DNA of 64,000 nt from Tanypteryx hageni (taxonomy: Eukaryota; Arthropoda; Insecta; Odonata; Petaluridae), in the NCBI GenBank assembly GCA_028673005.1, contig CM054116.1, forward strand, positions 94,012,707 through 94,076,706, given 5' to 3'. The notes beneath the pieces were generated by a model. That model saw only the letters and a list, made by a program, of their open reading frames with translations, searched no databases and was not told the DNA's origin. Below, piece after piece: positions 11,501 to 26,500 of this stretch. Numbering within the stretch: the first letter of the stretch is position 1; every line of letters begins with the position of its first letter. The translations under genes and the position numbers were made by a program.

Positions 11501-14500
11501 TAGGGACAATGACCATGTCACGGACTTACGCTACCGGCTACATGCCCGCAAGAGGCTGAAACAATGCGCTCGGTTTATTACCTTGGTACCCCTTTCACCC
11601 TTTTTCACTGGTTTTGGTTTGAGGATTTCCATTCTTTTGTTTAGAGTTCTTCCCCACCTCTAGCTGAACTTCTCCATGTCACAAGATTCTTTGCAAGCGA
11701 CCTTTCGCCGCCTAGGGGTTTTTCCATTATTCCTTACAAGATTTTACTGGCGTTTTTAGATCAGTTCTGTGTAACAATGAGCCGGGTCAGTGCTGTGCGT
11801 TGAATATTGGTGTCGACTCTATTCTAGTGCACCAACAACCAAGTGTGACAATTTATCATGTTCCGCAATCTAATTGATTACATGAGCAGTTAAATAAGTG
11901 TTCAAGATCTCCTTGCTTCATGCTAGTCTACCAGTGCAACTTACCTTTTTGGATGCTGACGTCGAGCGTTCAGTAAAAATTGTCTTTTTCGTGAATTCTA
12001 TGATAATCTTTTAAGTGATCTACATTGTTGGCTTTTATAAAATTTAATATTTTTATAATTTATTTTTGCCGTATTAGACTTTTATTAATTTAAATATAAT
12101 ACAATTTACGCCTAATAAAAGTAATATAAATTAAAGACGAAATTGATCTTCAAATATATTTATATATTTATCGGTATTATTTAATTTTATTCAGCATAGT
12201 AGGAATATCTTTAAATTTACTTTATCGTTAACCTTGTAACGAGACCAGACCGATGGCGGACTTTGCTGTTCATTTTATTTTGTTTTTGCGCGCAGCCGGC
12301 AGGGTGCGCGTCAGTTCTCTCCTCTCTTGTGGAGGCTTGCGTAGTGTAGTGTGCGCGCCAGGCGATTAAAGGTGTTTGTGTTTTTACGTGTAACTTTCAT
12401 TTGTGCCCTTTCCTCTCCGAGAAACCCTAGCCCGTCACAACCTGATTTATTATTTAATCATTTCCAGATATCCCTTAATAAAAATGTTTTAAATCGATTT
12501 GCAAATTCTGATAATCGACGGGTCGATTTTTTATTGTAAGATGATAATTTAAATAAAAATATACAGGAGATCACTGGTTTGTGGGTATAGTTAGATTAAA
12601 TTCCAATTTTGAAATTCATGCAATCATACTTGTTACAATATAAAATTATTAAAATGCATTTCCTACCTCTTGTAGATATTTGTTTTTTTACGTTACGCTA
12701 AAAATAAAAGTAGTATGGTCTTTTCACATAACAGAAGTTGTGATTTGGAAGCGAAACTAAATATGTTGTTAGAAAAATACATTTCATAATAAAATGTTTT
12801 TATGATAGTTATCACACTATAATAACATTTTCTATGGTTAACTATTTAAAAAATAAGGAATGGCAATAATTTTGACAAAAATTTGGGTCATTATTAAAAT
12901 ATTCCCCACTCACGTGGGTAAATGGTCCGTAATCGCCCCCCCCCCCCCTCCCTTGGGAAGTTTCTAGATCCGCCCCTGCCTGCAATCCGAGTGGCGACCA
13001 TTCGCGCCAGCGCGGAGTTGAAAATATCAAAGAACGAGTTTGCAAAATGGCTTTCCCTTCTGACGGAGACAGTGTACGTTCCCTCGGTTGGTGCTCTCCG
13101 CTAAGCCTTTAGTTAGATAGGAGCGGGATAAAGGGAACGAGATTTTTTGCTCCTCCGATCCCATCGTTCGGTGGAACCTTCTCGCCGTAGTTCCATCGTC
13201 CGACGTCTCTCGTTTACTCCGCCCCTCTCTTTCACTCTCGACTCTTCTTGATTTATGGAGCGAAAAACGGGGGAGCTGTCGTCGACTCAAAACGGCCTTT
13301 ATTATGCCCTCCGCAAAGGTGTCGCGGCTGCTGCCTGCGGGTTGTCTCGCGGAAAACGAGAGGGGAAGACGGGAAGCGGTTGGAGGAGGAAGAAGAAAGG
13401 AAGGAGGCGGAGAAGGGTTCCGTTCATTCATCACGAAAGGGATCTCGAAGGCTGAAGTGCAGGGCGCCGCGGGGTGTCAGTCACGAGTGAGGGACAAGGG
13501 GAAAGAAATCAATGAGCAGTCATAAAGCACTAAACGATTGATTGCACCTCTCCCACCCATCGGGAATCTCTTATTGATGAAACAGTAGCGTCCGAGAGTA
13601 AAACATTTTTTTAAACACATGATCGATTTTGAAAGTGCGTGTTTGTGATAGTACATATTAAAATTTTCATATTTATTGCATCAAAATTCTCATTAAAAAT
13701 CGATTCGGGATGCAGTATTTGTCGTTAGGTGTGCATAACCTTAAGGATAGTAATTGCATTGGTCAACCGAAAGTTTAATTATGTTAAATATTGCTTTTTG
13801 TTGAGCATAAATATTTTATTTAATATTTCATGGTAAATGAAATCATAAATTAAAAAAAGACGCAATGAATTCAATTAGATATTTTGAAAATAATCAACAT
13901 TTAGTTGGAACTGAAGTGTTTCTATTAATACATTAACGCCTATCAGCTGTTTTCAGTTATTACTGCCTTCATAGAAATCTTCAAATATAAACAAGAGCTC
14001 TTAAATTGGAATTAATTCTTGTTGGTTCCTCTAGGGAAGAAAATATTATCTAATATTTTCCAAATTGATATGTTTCAAAGCTTGGCATTTTCTAGATTTC
14101 TAAAACCTGATACGATAGTAAGAGATTACTCCTTGAAGGTTAATTTTTTCAGTTTTGGCTTAACCCATCATAATAAGTTTCTAAAAATGGAAATATTTAT
14201 TCGCATACTGTGGTATCCCTGTATTAAGCAATCATTTAGAAAGAATTACGCGTTTCCACAACGAATTAGAAAAATATAAGCAATTCTCAAATGCGGCATT
14301 GCATAACATTCTAGGCATTTTATGTCAGTTCAACAAGCCTAAGGATAAAGAATCTTTTTTTCTTGGCATTCGTTCCCGAACCAACCCCTTTTGGCATTCA
14401 CGCCGAATAACAATGAGAGACTGAGCGATCTATTTCATTCAGCCGCAGAATCTTCACCAGATAATAATTTCTTTCCATCCATTCGAAATCTCGTTCTCGC

Positions 14501-17500
14501 TGCGAGCACTTGCTATGATGCTCATGCAAGAGCGTAGGACGAGGGAACAGGTTGGGTCGGGTTGATATATATCAGGCGAATGCGCTGTTGCCGGAGGAGA
14601 TTCTCGTGTAAGGGGAGGAAGGGGTCAGTACTCGCACCTATGCCCTTGGTCAGTGCCATTGGGTGCTCTGACCTCGCGTTGGAATGACTTGATTGATTGC
14701 TATGCGTCTCTTTCTAGAAAAAAATAACAAACAAAATAAAGTCGAGAAGCGTAATCATCTCGGCGCGAGAGTTGAAGCGGTTCCAAAATACTTGGAGGTG
14801 TTAATCCTGCCTTCGAAAGTCACCTCGTGGCAAATACATATTCAGCAGTAGGTAGCGCGTAACCAATTGTTAACTCTAGTCGTTGGAGGAGAGATAGGAT
14901 AGGGAGGGCGTTCGCATGCTCGGGATGAAAAAAATTCCCATTAGCTATACGTCATAGCCTTGTTTACGTGTCTCGGTCGTGGCATTTAACGACGAGAGGG
15001 AAATTTACTGCCGTCCTGGCCATGGATGATGAAGCCTTGCGATTAAAAGATTTTCCTATGCTGAATTTATAGTAATTGCATATACGTCGTGCAGTGGATA
15101 AAATGCATTAAGAAAAATAATTGGTTAGTTGGTTGGATTGGAGGGAGTCTAACTACACAACTCTATTGTACGTGATCGTATTAAAATGTAATCGTTTTCA
15201 AAATATGTAAGAATCACTTCGAAGAATAAGAAATCATGCGATGATTTTGTCGCTATACAGATGGTGAGGTAAATGTTTCTTTACTTTTTATTCTATTACT
15301 AGTATAAAAGCCTGTCAATATGACGGTATTTTCTGGGAACTTAGAAATGAACAATAACAGCTGTAATTATTGAGTAAGAGCCGGTATAAAATTTGTCAAA
15401 ATAAAGATTCGTGAGAATTTCTTTCTCATTCTTGTTTTCTCCAATGTCAAAAATGAAGTAATAATAATAAATAAATAATAACATTCCCTCCCTCCTTCTC
15501 GCCGTTCCTCTCTCCCTCCCTCTCTTTCCTTCCCTCTCCCCCTCTCTCTCCCTTTCTCTCTCCCTCTCCCCCCCTCGCCAATAAAGGGTCCAATCAATCA
15601 ATCAATCTCCTCCCTCTCTCACTCCTCTCTCTCTCCTCCCTCTCTCTCTCCTCCCTCTCTCTCTCCTCCCTCTCTCCTCCCTCTCTCCCCCCTCTCTCTC
15701 TCCTCCCTCTCTCTCTCCTCCCTCTATCTCCTCCCTCTCTCTCCCTCCCCCCCTCTCTCTCTCTCCTCCCTCTCTCTCTCCTCCCTCTCTCTCCTCCCTC
15801 TCTCTCCTCCCTCTCTCCTCCCTCTCTCCTCCCTCTCTCCTCCCTCTCTCTCTCCTCCCTCTCTCCCTCCTCCCTCTCTCTCTCCTCCCTCTCTCTCCTC
15901 CCTCTATCTCTCCTCCCTCTCTCTCTCCTCCCTCTCTCACTCTTCCCTCTCTCACTCTTCCCTCTCTCACTCCTCCCTCTCTCTCTCTCCTCCCTCTTCT
16001 CCCTCTCCTCCCTCTCTCTCTCTCCTCCCTCACTCTCTTTTTTCCCACCTCTCTCCCCTCTCATTCCCTCCTGTCTAGTAATTGTGATTTCTAGACTTCT
16101 GTTCTCGAGATATGAAATTTCTCTTTTTTCGCGATATTTTTTTCTCGAAAATTCGAGAATTTATCTTTCTTACTCGAGAACGATAAATTACCGTGTGAGA
16201 ATTTTTATTAAATATCTTCTTCTTAAAAAGTAGTATTGGGAAGTAAGGACGCTAAAATATTTTAAAATTAATTTTAATTAATATTTCTCGTACAAAAGTG
16301 AACTATATTTTCCTTTTAAAAGTAGATTGCACACAAAGGCGGATTTATAGGTATGCGCAGTACGAGCAGAAGTAGGACCCCGTAGGCCTGAGGTGGCCAC
16401 TAGGTCCAAAATTAACAAAACATATTTCGACTTTGTGGGCCTTTATTCAACTCTGTGGAATTCAATAAAAAACGACAATTATTATAACTTTTGATTTAAT
16501 CTCTTCCGATAAAAACAGAGCTGTGACTGTTAATAATACATTGTGTGTGATGCATTGTTGCCACTCTTCTTTTTCCCTAGTGAAAGAATAGGTCCCCCAA
16601 AAAAGATCTTCGGGCAGGGTCCCACGGAACATAATTCCGCCGCTGATTGTATAGGACAAATGAGAAAGCAATGGGCCTTATTGCCCCTTGCCTGTCTCAT
16701 TGAAAATCCACACCGGACTGGCTTCTTGTCTCATCCCTGGTCAAAGAGCCCGAAATCTCATAAGATAAACTGCATTGTCTGTATGAAATATGAGCCACTT
16801 GTTCATAACATGTCTATTTACACTATCTGTAAGTAAAACATTGGTCGTGAGCTCATAGCTCTTTGATTAAAATTTTCAACCATGTCCCTCAGATAATGAC
16901 TACGTCTGCATTGAGGGAGAGTGCTATCGGGGAAAATAGAGCCTTAAGAAGAATCAAAGGTTCCTATTGTTAAATTCATAGAATGCGAGCGTCCAGAGGA
17001 GGGTGAAAACAAACGGATTGAGTTTGTTGATGGGAAGACACGGGTGATCTCGCCGCCAATTTTCGCAAAAACGCATCGAAGAGAATGAGTGGCCGTGACG
17101 AAATGGTGGGCTATATTTGTAAATTCTGTACTTCCCTTACTCTCTATGTATCTTCCATTCTATATCCCTTCCCTCCTATCTCCCTCCCCACATCTCCCTC
17201 CCCACATCTCCCTCCCTCTTACTCTACATCTATATAGTCGTTTAGATAAGCAAAATAATCCAAACTAAATCCCAGTCCCATTAGGATTACGTAATTTCGC
17301 GAAAAATCCTACGGTAATTTAAGGCAACTAGCCTGATACATGATTCGCATATATAACAGTTTTCATTTTGTCACTTATAACAAAAAAATATTGTTGTTCA
17401 TCATCTGCTTTTAAATTTTAAAATTGTGAAGTCAGCAAATCTTTTTAAAAACATTTATTTTACAGTAAATCATCAGCTAACTATAATTAAAAATTAAATT

Positions 17501-20500
17501 TAAAGGTTACAATTAATTGACAAAGATTAAGAAATATAAGCATAAATTATTTAATAAGATAAAGTTATACTTATCGATTAACACAAAATAACTTAAAGGT
17601 AAAATTATTGAGATAAAATGTAATATATTTTCAGATCCATTTAAATCGTAAATTACGGAAAATCTCCCTGTTAAACCGTATATTTGTCATTATCTTATTA
17701 TTTGATGTTTCACCCTGTCAAACAGTACCTAGATTTGGATTTTTAAAGATCTATGCACTCGTATATATTACACGTATGCGGGTTGAGACAACAATTGATT
17801 CTCGAAGTTTAACAATGACGTGGTCGGCAAGACAACATCCCGTTTAAAAGCCGACATTTTCCCAAAATATGTGATTTAAATGTTTAATATGAGAGATTTC
17901 GAACGGTAGGCGGAAAAAGATGAATAGAATAAGAAACTTCATTAATTTTCATAAAACAACTCAAATTCGAAGATCGTACGTCAATTCTTTTTAATTTGAA
18001 TTTCTAAAGTCGCTTTTTACGTGTTATCTTACGGGAAATGGAAATCGCCCCTAGAGTCGAACCTGTCTTTTTTCGTATTTTTTTCCTCATTTAATTTTTA
18101 TATCCGAATCATACATTCCTGCAAAATTTCAACCTTCCACCTAAATGAGAAGTTTGTTCAAAACGCGTTAAAATTGCCATTGATGACGTCAGCGTTATAC
18201 ACAAACACAGCTAAGCTTTTATTATTAGAATGATGAATAAATCTACCCCTATAAATAAGGCTTTGCAAATAATAACGAGAAATCATTGCAGAGGGCCGAA
18301 AATTATCTTTGTACCAAGCCAGGGATTGGCAACCTGCGGCTTCGGAGCCGCATATGGCTCCTTGAGTACATAATTGTGGCTCATTAGAAGTTAGCTGACC
18401 TTTATCAGTCAAGAAGCATGCTTACTGCAATTACTCGAATATCTAAAAAAAAAAAACTCCTACAGGTTGTCACTGCGTCTCCCAAATATGTTGAAATGAG
18501 ACAAAAACAAAAAATGGCTTTTTTGCTTTGAAAGGCTGCCGACCCCATACTAAGAATTTCATTAATTTTTTTCTTCACATTCCTTAAGTTCTACAATAAT
18601 TGCGAATATTTTAGTGGTTATTCCAAAGAACCAAAAAATGGCGATTTACCTCGTTGTAGCTGAGGGTGTCTGGGCAGGCAAACTTGACTGGGTCTCCATT
18701 TACGCAAATGAAGAATTCGCTGCAGTTGGTGCTGCTTCTGTAGGAACCGTACGAGGTAGCACATCCACCATTTTCTTGACTTGGCAAAGTAGGACCTGGA
18801 AATACATGAAAAATGTATCTTGATGATTGATTATGGATAAAGTTATTGGGATAGATTAGAAAAGGATGAAACTACTCGACGCCTTAGAAGAAAACAAACT
18901 ATTTATGAACATTGAAATTCTCGTAGAAAATGAAACATTAGAGATAAGTGGGAACAATCAGTAATTTTAAAATATATTTTGTTTTTATTGGCACTAAAAG
19001 TATGATATTTAAAATAATCGAGAATGCAATTATTATCAAAAAGGAAAATATTTTCGAAGAAATCCTTTTTTTAAGCTCAGATGCAATCATTGCATCAACT
19101 ACAGTCAGAATCTAATTTTACGAATATCCAAGCGAATCATTATCATTTAAGTGAGGAAGTTCTGCACCCTGCTTTCATCAAAATCGACAACTTTGTCAGA
19201 AATGCCTAAAGAATAATGTCCCCGAAAGTCATAATTGAAGGGAACGATAAATAGAATAGAAGGAATATCCGCAATGATTTCTAGTTTCGATCACGTACTC
19301 TCGAGAGTTTTATCTCCGCAGTCGACATTCTCAGGGAAATCGCAGTAGCTGTGCTCCTCGGAGAAGACGAGGTTATGAGGACAGGACTGCTCGATGACCA
19401 CATCGTCCCAGCAATTGTAGAACTTAGAGCAGGAAGACTCGTGCGCGAACTGTCCCCTCGCTTCTTTGCAGTGGATCAGCTTATCTTCTTCTCCTCCGGG
19501 GGCGGTGGTCTCTCCTCCCGTAGGGGCTTCTCCTTCCGCCGGAATTTCTCCTGCCGGGGCCTCTCCCTCAGGGGCCGTCGGTGTCTCCTCCTCTGGCGCT
19601 ACGCCCTCGGGTGGTGTCTCTGGTACGGGAGGGACCTCCTCGGCCGGTGCCTCGCCTTCCGGAGCCTCAGGGACTTCTTCCGGTGCCACTCCATCCGTAG
19701 GAATCTCCTCCTCCGGGGCTACCCCTTCAGCCGGAGCCTCTCCTCCGGTCGCCGGAATCTCTTCCAGAGGTGGTACTCCTTCCTCTGCAGGAGGTGCCTC
19801 CGGAACAGGCTGAGCGCTTCCTTCTTGAGCTTCCGCGGGGATGGCAGGAACTGGCTGGGCGCTCGGTGGTGGAGGGGATGGAAGAGATGGCGGACCGGGA
19901 TAGGGTGGATATCCGCCGGGGTAGGAAGGATAACCCCCAGACGGTATTTGAATCCAGATGGTGCCTGGTCCTGTGGGGTTGGTGGGAGCGGTTCCCGGAG
20001 GTCCGGGGGGTCCGGAGGGTCCGGGTGGGGGCACGGCGCCTCCCAATACGGCTATCTGCCACTGTTGGATCTGACGCTGCAGGGCGTCCCTCTCCTCCTT
20101 GGATAAGTTCTTAATGTTGGGATATGTGTTGATAGCTGGGACCTTCTTGATGGCGGTCACACGCTTGACGCCTTGAGAGGTCCTGATGGGAGGTGGGATG
20201 GGAGACCTCCAAGGCCCGGTTGCCGCCACGGCGGGCGGCCTCACTCCGGAAACTACCCGAACGGCTTGGACTTTCTTGGCGCTGTTGGCCACTTTTACCG
20301 GCTGGGGTATCCTGGAAGCCGCATGCGGAGGTACTGCAGCTACAGCTGTAAATAGAGAATTTTTTTGAGATACGAACTCTTACATGTAGAACTTTATTAA
20401 TTTGTAGAAATATTACATATATTTTTTCAGTTTAATATTTGTGCAATAGCCAGTTATCTTTTGGTATTCCCCGTAGCATTATTACTCTGTATTTTAGCTT

Positions 20501-23500
20501 CTTTCGAGCTTCTAATTTTACAGGTTTGTTCTTAAAAGCGAATAAATTTTCTTTTGTTATAAATGTGTAACCCAAGTTAGCCTCATTGAACTTTTCATAG
20601 GCTGAAAAATTTATAGTTCCATCTTTTAGGAATTGTACAAAAGTATCATTAAAATATTTTCATTTACAATTCCGATAATGAGTTTGTTATAAATAATATA
20701 CAAATTTTAAAATTACAACTAGCGAGAAGGGCACTTTGGCTTAAAAAATAACAAATATTATTTTGAATAAATAATCAGCTGAGACTTTTACAGTGATGTA
20801 CTTTTGAACTATGATAATTATTCCTATGGTTGCATATTTAATTAAATATAGGCGAAGTGTTTGATTATAAAGATTTAGAGTTACAAATGGGTCTCACAAT
20901 GTTAACTTAAATCTCGTTTATTTTTTATAGCATAATGAAATTCGTCAAACTGGAAAGAATAAGCACAAAGAAGGAAATTTACTGGGTAAATATTAATTGT
21001 AAATTAATTGAAATTGAATTTAAATTTAACATTCCCTTTTGATATTAATATAGGGCCATTTGCCTATCTTTCAAAGATTTGTCCTATCAACATAATTGTA
21101 TAAAAATATTTAGACAATATAAAACTCGTCTGTATTTTGAGATAGTAGGAAAATATTTATTGTTTATTATTCAAAAGTCAAGTCGTCTGTCACTACTTTT
21201 CCATTAAAATTTATATCTTTGCCTGATGATTGATCAACTCGTAACAGCATAGTGCTACGAAGTTGTATATTCTAGGCGATATCAAACTTGTCAACGGTTG
21301 ACATAATCGGATTCCGTTATCTTTCTTCTTGCCCCTACTTAGTTTCTCTCCGTCCTCCTCCAGCCCACACTGCCCTTGGTCAACAATCCGAAGGCCTTCC
21401 ACCAACCTCACGTTGGAGATCCTCCGTTGTGGTAACTAAGCTCTGCCACTGAGAAGGGTTTAAGGTTTCCCTGAAGATGGAGGCGAGGTCTGTACCCGTT
21501 GGCCTTAGGCGAGTATGTTCGTTTTTCTCATTTCTTGATTTCGTCATGTCTCTAGCAAATCTAATCTCTTATAAAGCTAAGGAACGCCTACAACAATACC
21601 TTTTTTCCGAATTTCGTATACAGTTAAATGAGGCAAATGTTTACCTACCGATTATATCGTGGGAGGAATTTGTTCGAAATATTGACCACAAGGTTTGTGA
21701 GATTGTAGGCAGAAGTGGAGCATATAATGGTAGATCTATGAAAAATCTGTGTTAAAATATTTTAAATGATTACTTCAATAATAATATGTTTGGCACGATT
21801 AAAATTTGGAGTAAATAAACTTTGATATCTATTTTGACAATATTACTCTGGTTTTGGTTAAAAAATCCTCATCAGTTAAAATTAACTTTATTATTAAAAA
21901 CTTATGTGTTTAATGTTTGGATTATAAATGATTAATATCGTTTGTTTTTAAGGACAATTTGCTTGAAAAGCACGTGAAAACTTTAATTCGGAGGAATTTT
22001 AAATTATTAACCTTGTTACGTCTTGAAATCGACAGTTACGAGGTTTTGACTTTGTTATTAATACGTTCCAATGACACAGGACATTCATCGTCCAAAAACA
22101 TTTGATTTCACGAGGCCATTCACAGCATTCTGTTCTTCTTTTTATTATGTATGCTGTTAAGATTTACTGTTAGAACGTCATATTTGACCACAAAAGGAAA
22201 ACTCTTTACTTAGAGAAAATTACTTATAAATTCTCTTAAAATACCTTTGCGTGAATTCTGGAAACGACCACAAAGTGTCGCGTCTCTGCCGCGTTTTATT
22301 TTCCATAACGTTATTTCTTCAAGAATGCATGCCATCTTGCTGAGGTTTAACGGTATAACTAGTTGCCACAAAAAGAGATAGATAAATAGGAGAGAAGGTT
22401 TTGCGTTTCGCAAATGTCCCTGTGATCGGCGGTTTACGACTGGAATAGAGAGCTCGGTGAATTTACTACCAATGACGCACATGTGACTGCAAAAATAAAA
22501 AAATTCAGAATACCTTAAAATCTTCAAGATTTACTTCTCGAGATTCAGTTAAAACTTTTTACTTTAGATTGATAACAAAAATTTCTAGTTCTACTTTTGA
22601 GATTTTATAGTTGTCCTTTTTATACCTTGTACTTCTTAATACTCTATTTCTGTTTCTAAAAATTTTAAAAAGTCTCTGACCTAACCTAACCGTAACACTT
22701 GCAGAACTAATGACTAGATCTATAATTTCAACGAGCAAGGTATATAGAAAATTTATAATTGTTTCATCCACATGAGAGATTAATTTCATCAGTTTTACTC
22801 CGTTACTGGACAGAATATTTATATGTTCACTCTATGGGCTTTTTCTTAAAGTATAGTCTCAGTTTATTGACCGAAGAGAATAACTTATAGCAGACGCTAA
22901 GAATGCGGTTGCATAATTTCCATGTCTCACAAGCTGACGCAGAATGACTGGACGTGCTGGGAAAATTAAATCGAAAATCAAAACTGCGGATATTATCTGC
23001 CGTTATTTTCCTCTTCCTTCCTTGGAATTCGATGCGCAGAAACAGCAGAAGTCCTCGTAATCGGTTTTTGTTTTTGATATGCATTTTCCTGGTTTTGTAT
23101 CGTCTGTCTTCCTTTTTCCCTTGTCGGAAAAAAGGATAAAAATTGACCATTCTCCCTATTCCTTTTCATGCGAATATATGAAGAATACCATATAAATGAC
23201 TAACCCACTGCTCCTTATCTATCTCAAAATTCTTTGATGCGACATATTAATCCCCTGTACTGTGTTTGAGCTACTATTTCTATGCATCGTATTTAAAAAT
23301 TTGAACTTAAGGATAAAGAAATACTTGCTGGCGAATTTTACATTCAAAGGCAGTTTAAAAATTAATTTACGCTAATAATTAAAGTGGTATCTTTTCGTTA
23401 AACACTTGTATATTTTTTAACGAAAAGTTTCGCATAAAAGATGCGTCATTTTAACTCAAGCGGGCCTTAACCTAAAATATCATTAAATCTGTAGTTGTTT

Positions 23501-26500
23501 TATTCCCTCTCGATGTTATATAAGCTGAATTATTCATAAAATTCGTTGAATTATTCATTAGTACCAAAAATGTCAAAATTGCTAGCTAGCGCGGAGCAAG
23601 TTTGTAAATTCTGCTGCCATTTTATATACTGCTTGCACATGCTGAAAAGCCTGGAGATGAAGCGATTCTCTCCTCGCTCTTGTAAATGTAAATCGATGCA
23701 AGTATATTTGCGGCCTAAATTTTGTATTTCGAATTTAATATTTAAAATAGTCTTTTACTTGGAAAATGAAATAGACAATAAGGGTAAGCGGTGTAAAAAT
23801 AGGAAGGAAGCTGTAAGTTTATGCAGCCTCGTACGGACATAAACCCAACCCAACCCGTCACAGTGAGAGAGTAATGGATGTGAAACGAAATGTTTTTTAA
23901 AAAGTATTTTGGCCCCTTGGTCGATGACCCCTTCGGATGCAAATAGTCGTTGACACGGAAGTCTATCCCCTGGTGACATTTTTATATCCTCTTTCCGAAG
24001 TAATTTTTAGGTTGCTCACCTCCACATTCTTTTAGGAGCATGGGACCGAAACAGGTTTACCCAAGGGTGAACGTGCTATTTTTATTAACGTGATACCCCG
24101 AACTAGCCGCGTATTTGTCGCATTTGTTTTATTGTCTCTTCAAAGCCGTAAAAGCCATTACGAGATAAAGGAAGATTTTCTGGCAGCGATGCAATAATTC
24201 ACGGACGTAATCCTTTGGCGTTCTGGTGATATTCTCTTAAAAGAGATTAGAACAAGTTAAATGCAAGTTTAAAAGATATAGTTGTCAATTTTATTTTTAA
24301 AGTTGATAGATACATTAGACCTAACATTTTTAGGTGGGATACAAGTAAAGTTATACAAATATACAAATGAATCGATACATATCTACCCAAATGTAAAATC
24401 GTCGAACGATTTTGAAAATTCATCGGCTTCTTAAGCATTAAAGTAATGGAAACTTTTAAAATAACGATAGCGATCACGATAACCCTCAGTTTGATTAGAT
24501 TATACCAAAGCCCTAAATGATAGATTTTTACAAATCAAATTTCAATGAGCTCTTAAACCAAGGCGTTAGTTTATGTTAGATGAAAGACATCAATCTCACG
24601 TTTTAAAACGATCGGCCGATCAAAAGAAAGTCAAGAAAAGTGTTTAACAACCCGTAATTACTTTTTGGCTGAGATCCCATCTGGGCTAGGTTCAGAAAAT
24701 TTTTGCTTTTCTACTTGTCAATTTTCAAACAGGTTTTTAAAGCGTTCACCGGAAAATTGACTAGCGAAAAGACTGGAAGTAAGAGGATTGCGTTGGGCGT
24801 ATCTTATTTCGATTTTGGATAAGCGTTGAACTTCGGTCGCTCTTTTATCCGTGAAAGAACTGGTTTCACCGTTATTATTATATAGAATATAATAATTTGG
24901 TTATTTACATCAATTGATTTTTTAAATTTTGCTTTTTGACCTTCGTATTTGTATCAAAGATGAATAATTATAATAAAGCGTATATTTTAACTTTCTGAAA
25001 GTCAGATTTAACAAAACTTTTGTGAGTTATCTTTCTGGCATATTCGAAAAGTTTTAATTATAACATATTTGCATCTTATCCTATTAAAAGCGACTCAAAT
25101 ATTGGTTAAAAGATGAACGAAACGATATTGTTTAATTTAGGAATACAATTCGTCCTGTATTATACTACTTGCCGAAGCATTGGAAATTACAGATAAAAAC
25201 CACCGGCAAGTTACGTATTTATCGCGTCTGAATTCCATTTGAATTATGAGGGTCGATTGTTATGCGGCGAGGGTCATCCATTAATTTTACCCGAAAATTG
25301 CTTTATCAGTTGCCTTTAGTACCTGCCGAGACAACATTCGTACCAGGATAGAGTGAGAGCATACGCCAAAATTGGCTCAAAGTGATTCGCATCCATTAGC
25401 CTTGAAGCGTAGAAGAAAGCTGTTCCTGACGTATTTCGCTCTGATTGATTGGAACATTAGAATATGTTATGTGTGCCTGTGTCTTTGGAAATTGCCTGGA
25501 AGGTAACGAAGTTCGACTATGACATCTTGAAGACCATATAGAGAGGAGGTCGAGGGTGGAAGGGTAATTGGACGGCGGTGAGGATGTTGGACCAGTTTAA
25601 GGGACGAAGGGAGAGGGAGAGAGAGGGAGAGTTCGTGACTGGAAACTTAATGACTAAAAATAAAACATCCTATTAAGTGGTTAGATGTTGAACCATGCCG
25701 TATCGACCGAATGATGCAAAAGCATTTGCAAAAATATAAACTCTCGAAAAAAACGTTCTGTAACTAGTTTCTAATTCGTAAAAATGCACAAGAAAGATTT
25801 ATTACTATTGCAATAGTTGAACATTATAATACCTTTCTGAGCGGATAGCTGTTGGATCATTGGAATATTCGATTGTTTTAGCCCTTAAGACTTTTCTTTG
25901 TGGACCGATTGAGTCTGTAGTGGCCACTGCCTTATCGCTTACGTCATCACACACGAGGTTTTTACGATTATTAGTAATTTTGATTAATAAGTTTTATCAT
26001 TCTTTTTTAAGATGCCAACCATACCTTTATAGGTGTATCATATGGCTGTATAACTAATCAACTCCGAAGAATATGAAAAATGACAAAATATATTTTTCTC
26101 AACAACACGTTCCATAGCGCTCGCTGTTTTTAATTTATCGCACAAAAAACTATAAACTTACGATCATATTTATATTCATCATCAGAACGTCGCGTGGGTA
26201 TTTACTTTCCGCGTGACAAAGTGGTCCCCGAAGGACCAAGACTTCGAGCGCACTCGAGAAAATCGTAGAAAAACAACTCCGTGGAGAAAGATAAATAAGC
26301 AAATTATTTAGGGAATGAAGAGGGAGAAAGGGAGAGATAGAGATTGGGAGGTTTAGAGTGTGAGAGAGAGAGGAAACGAGAGAGATAAAGGTGGGCGTAT
26401 GTACCCGTCGTGATGGAGTGGATGGTTCAGCGGAGTGGGGGAGAGAATTATGTGGAGAAAAAGGTGGGTGGACGGAAAGAGGCATAGCGAGAGGACGAAG

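Noticed and set aside
13027..13525. Overlapping frames on both strands, up to 135 codons, as a possible nested gene
   Set aside because: Low-complexity purine-rich composition, open in several frames at once, with no domain or splice support.
15594..16064. Long Arg/Glu open frames (148-156 codons) on the minus strand
   Set aside because: They translate the CTCC/CTCT simple repeat; two overlapping frames give the same composition, so they are not genes.
19351..20114. Open frames of 111-251 codons overlapping exon 2 in other frames
   Set aside because: Shadows of the GC-rich exon. Only the minus-strand frame carries the CBM14 cysteine pattern and matching splice phases.
22678..22695. cctaacctaacc as an insect telomeric repeat
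   Set aside because: Only two or three units, not an array.
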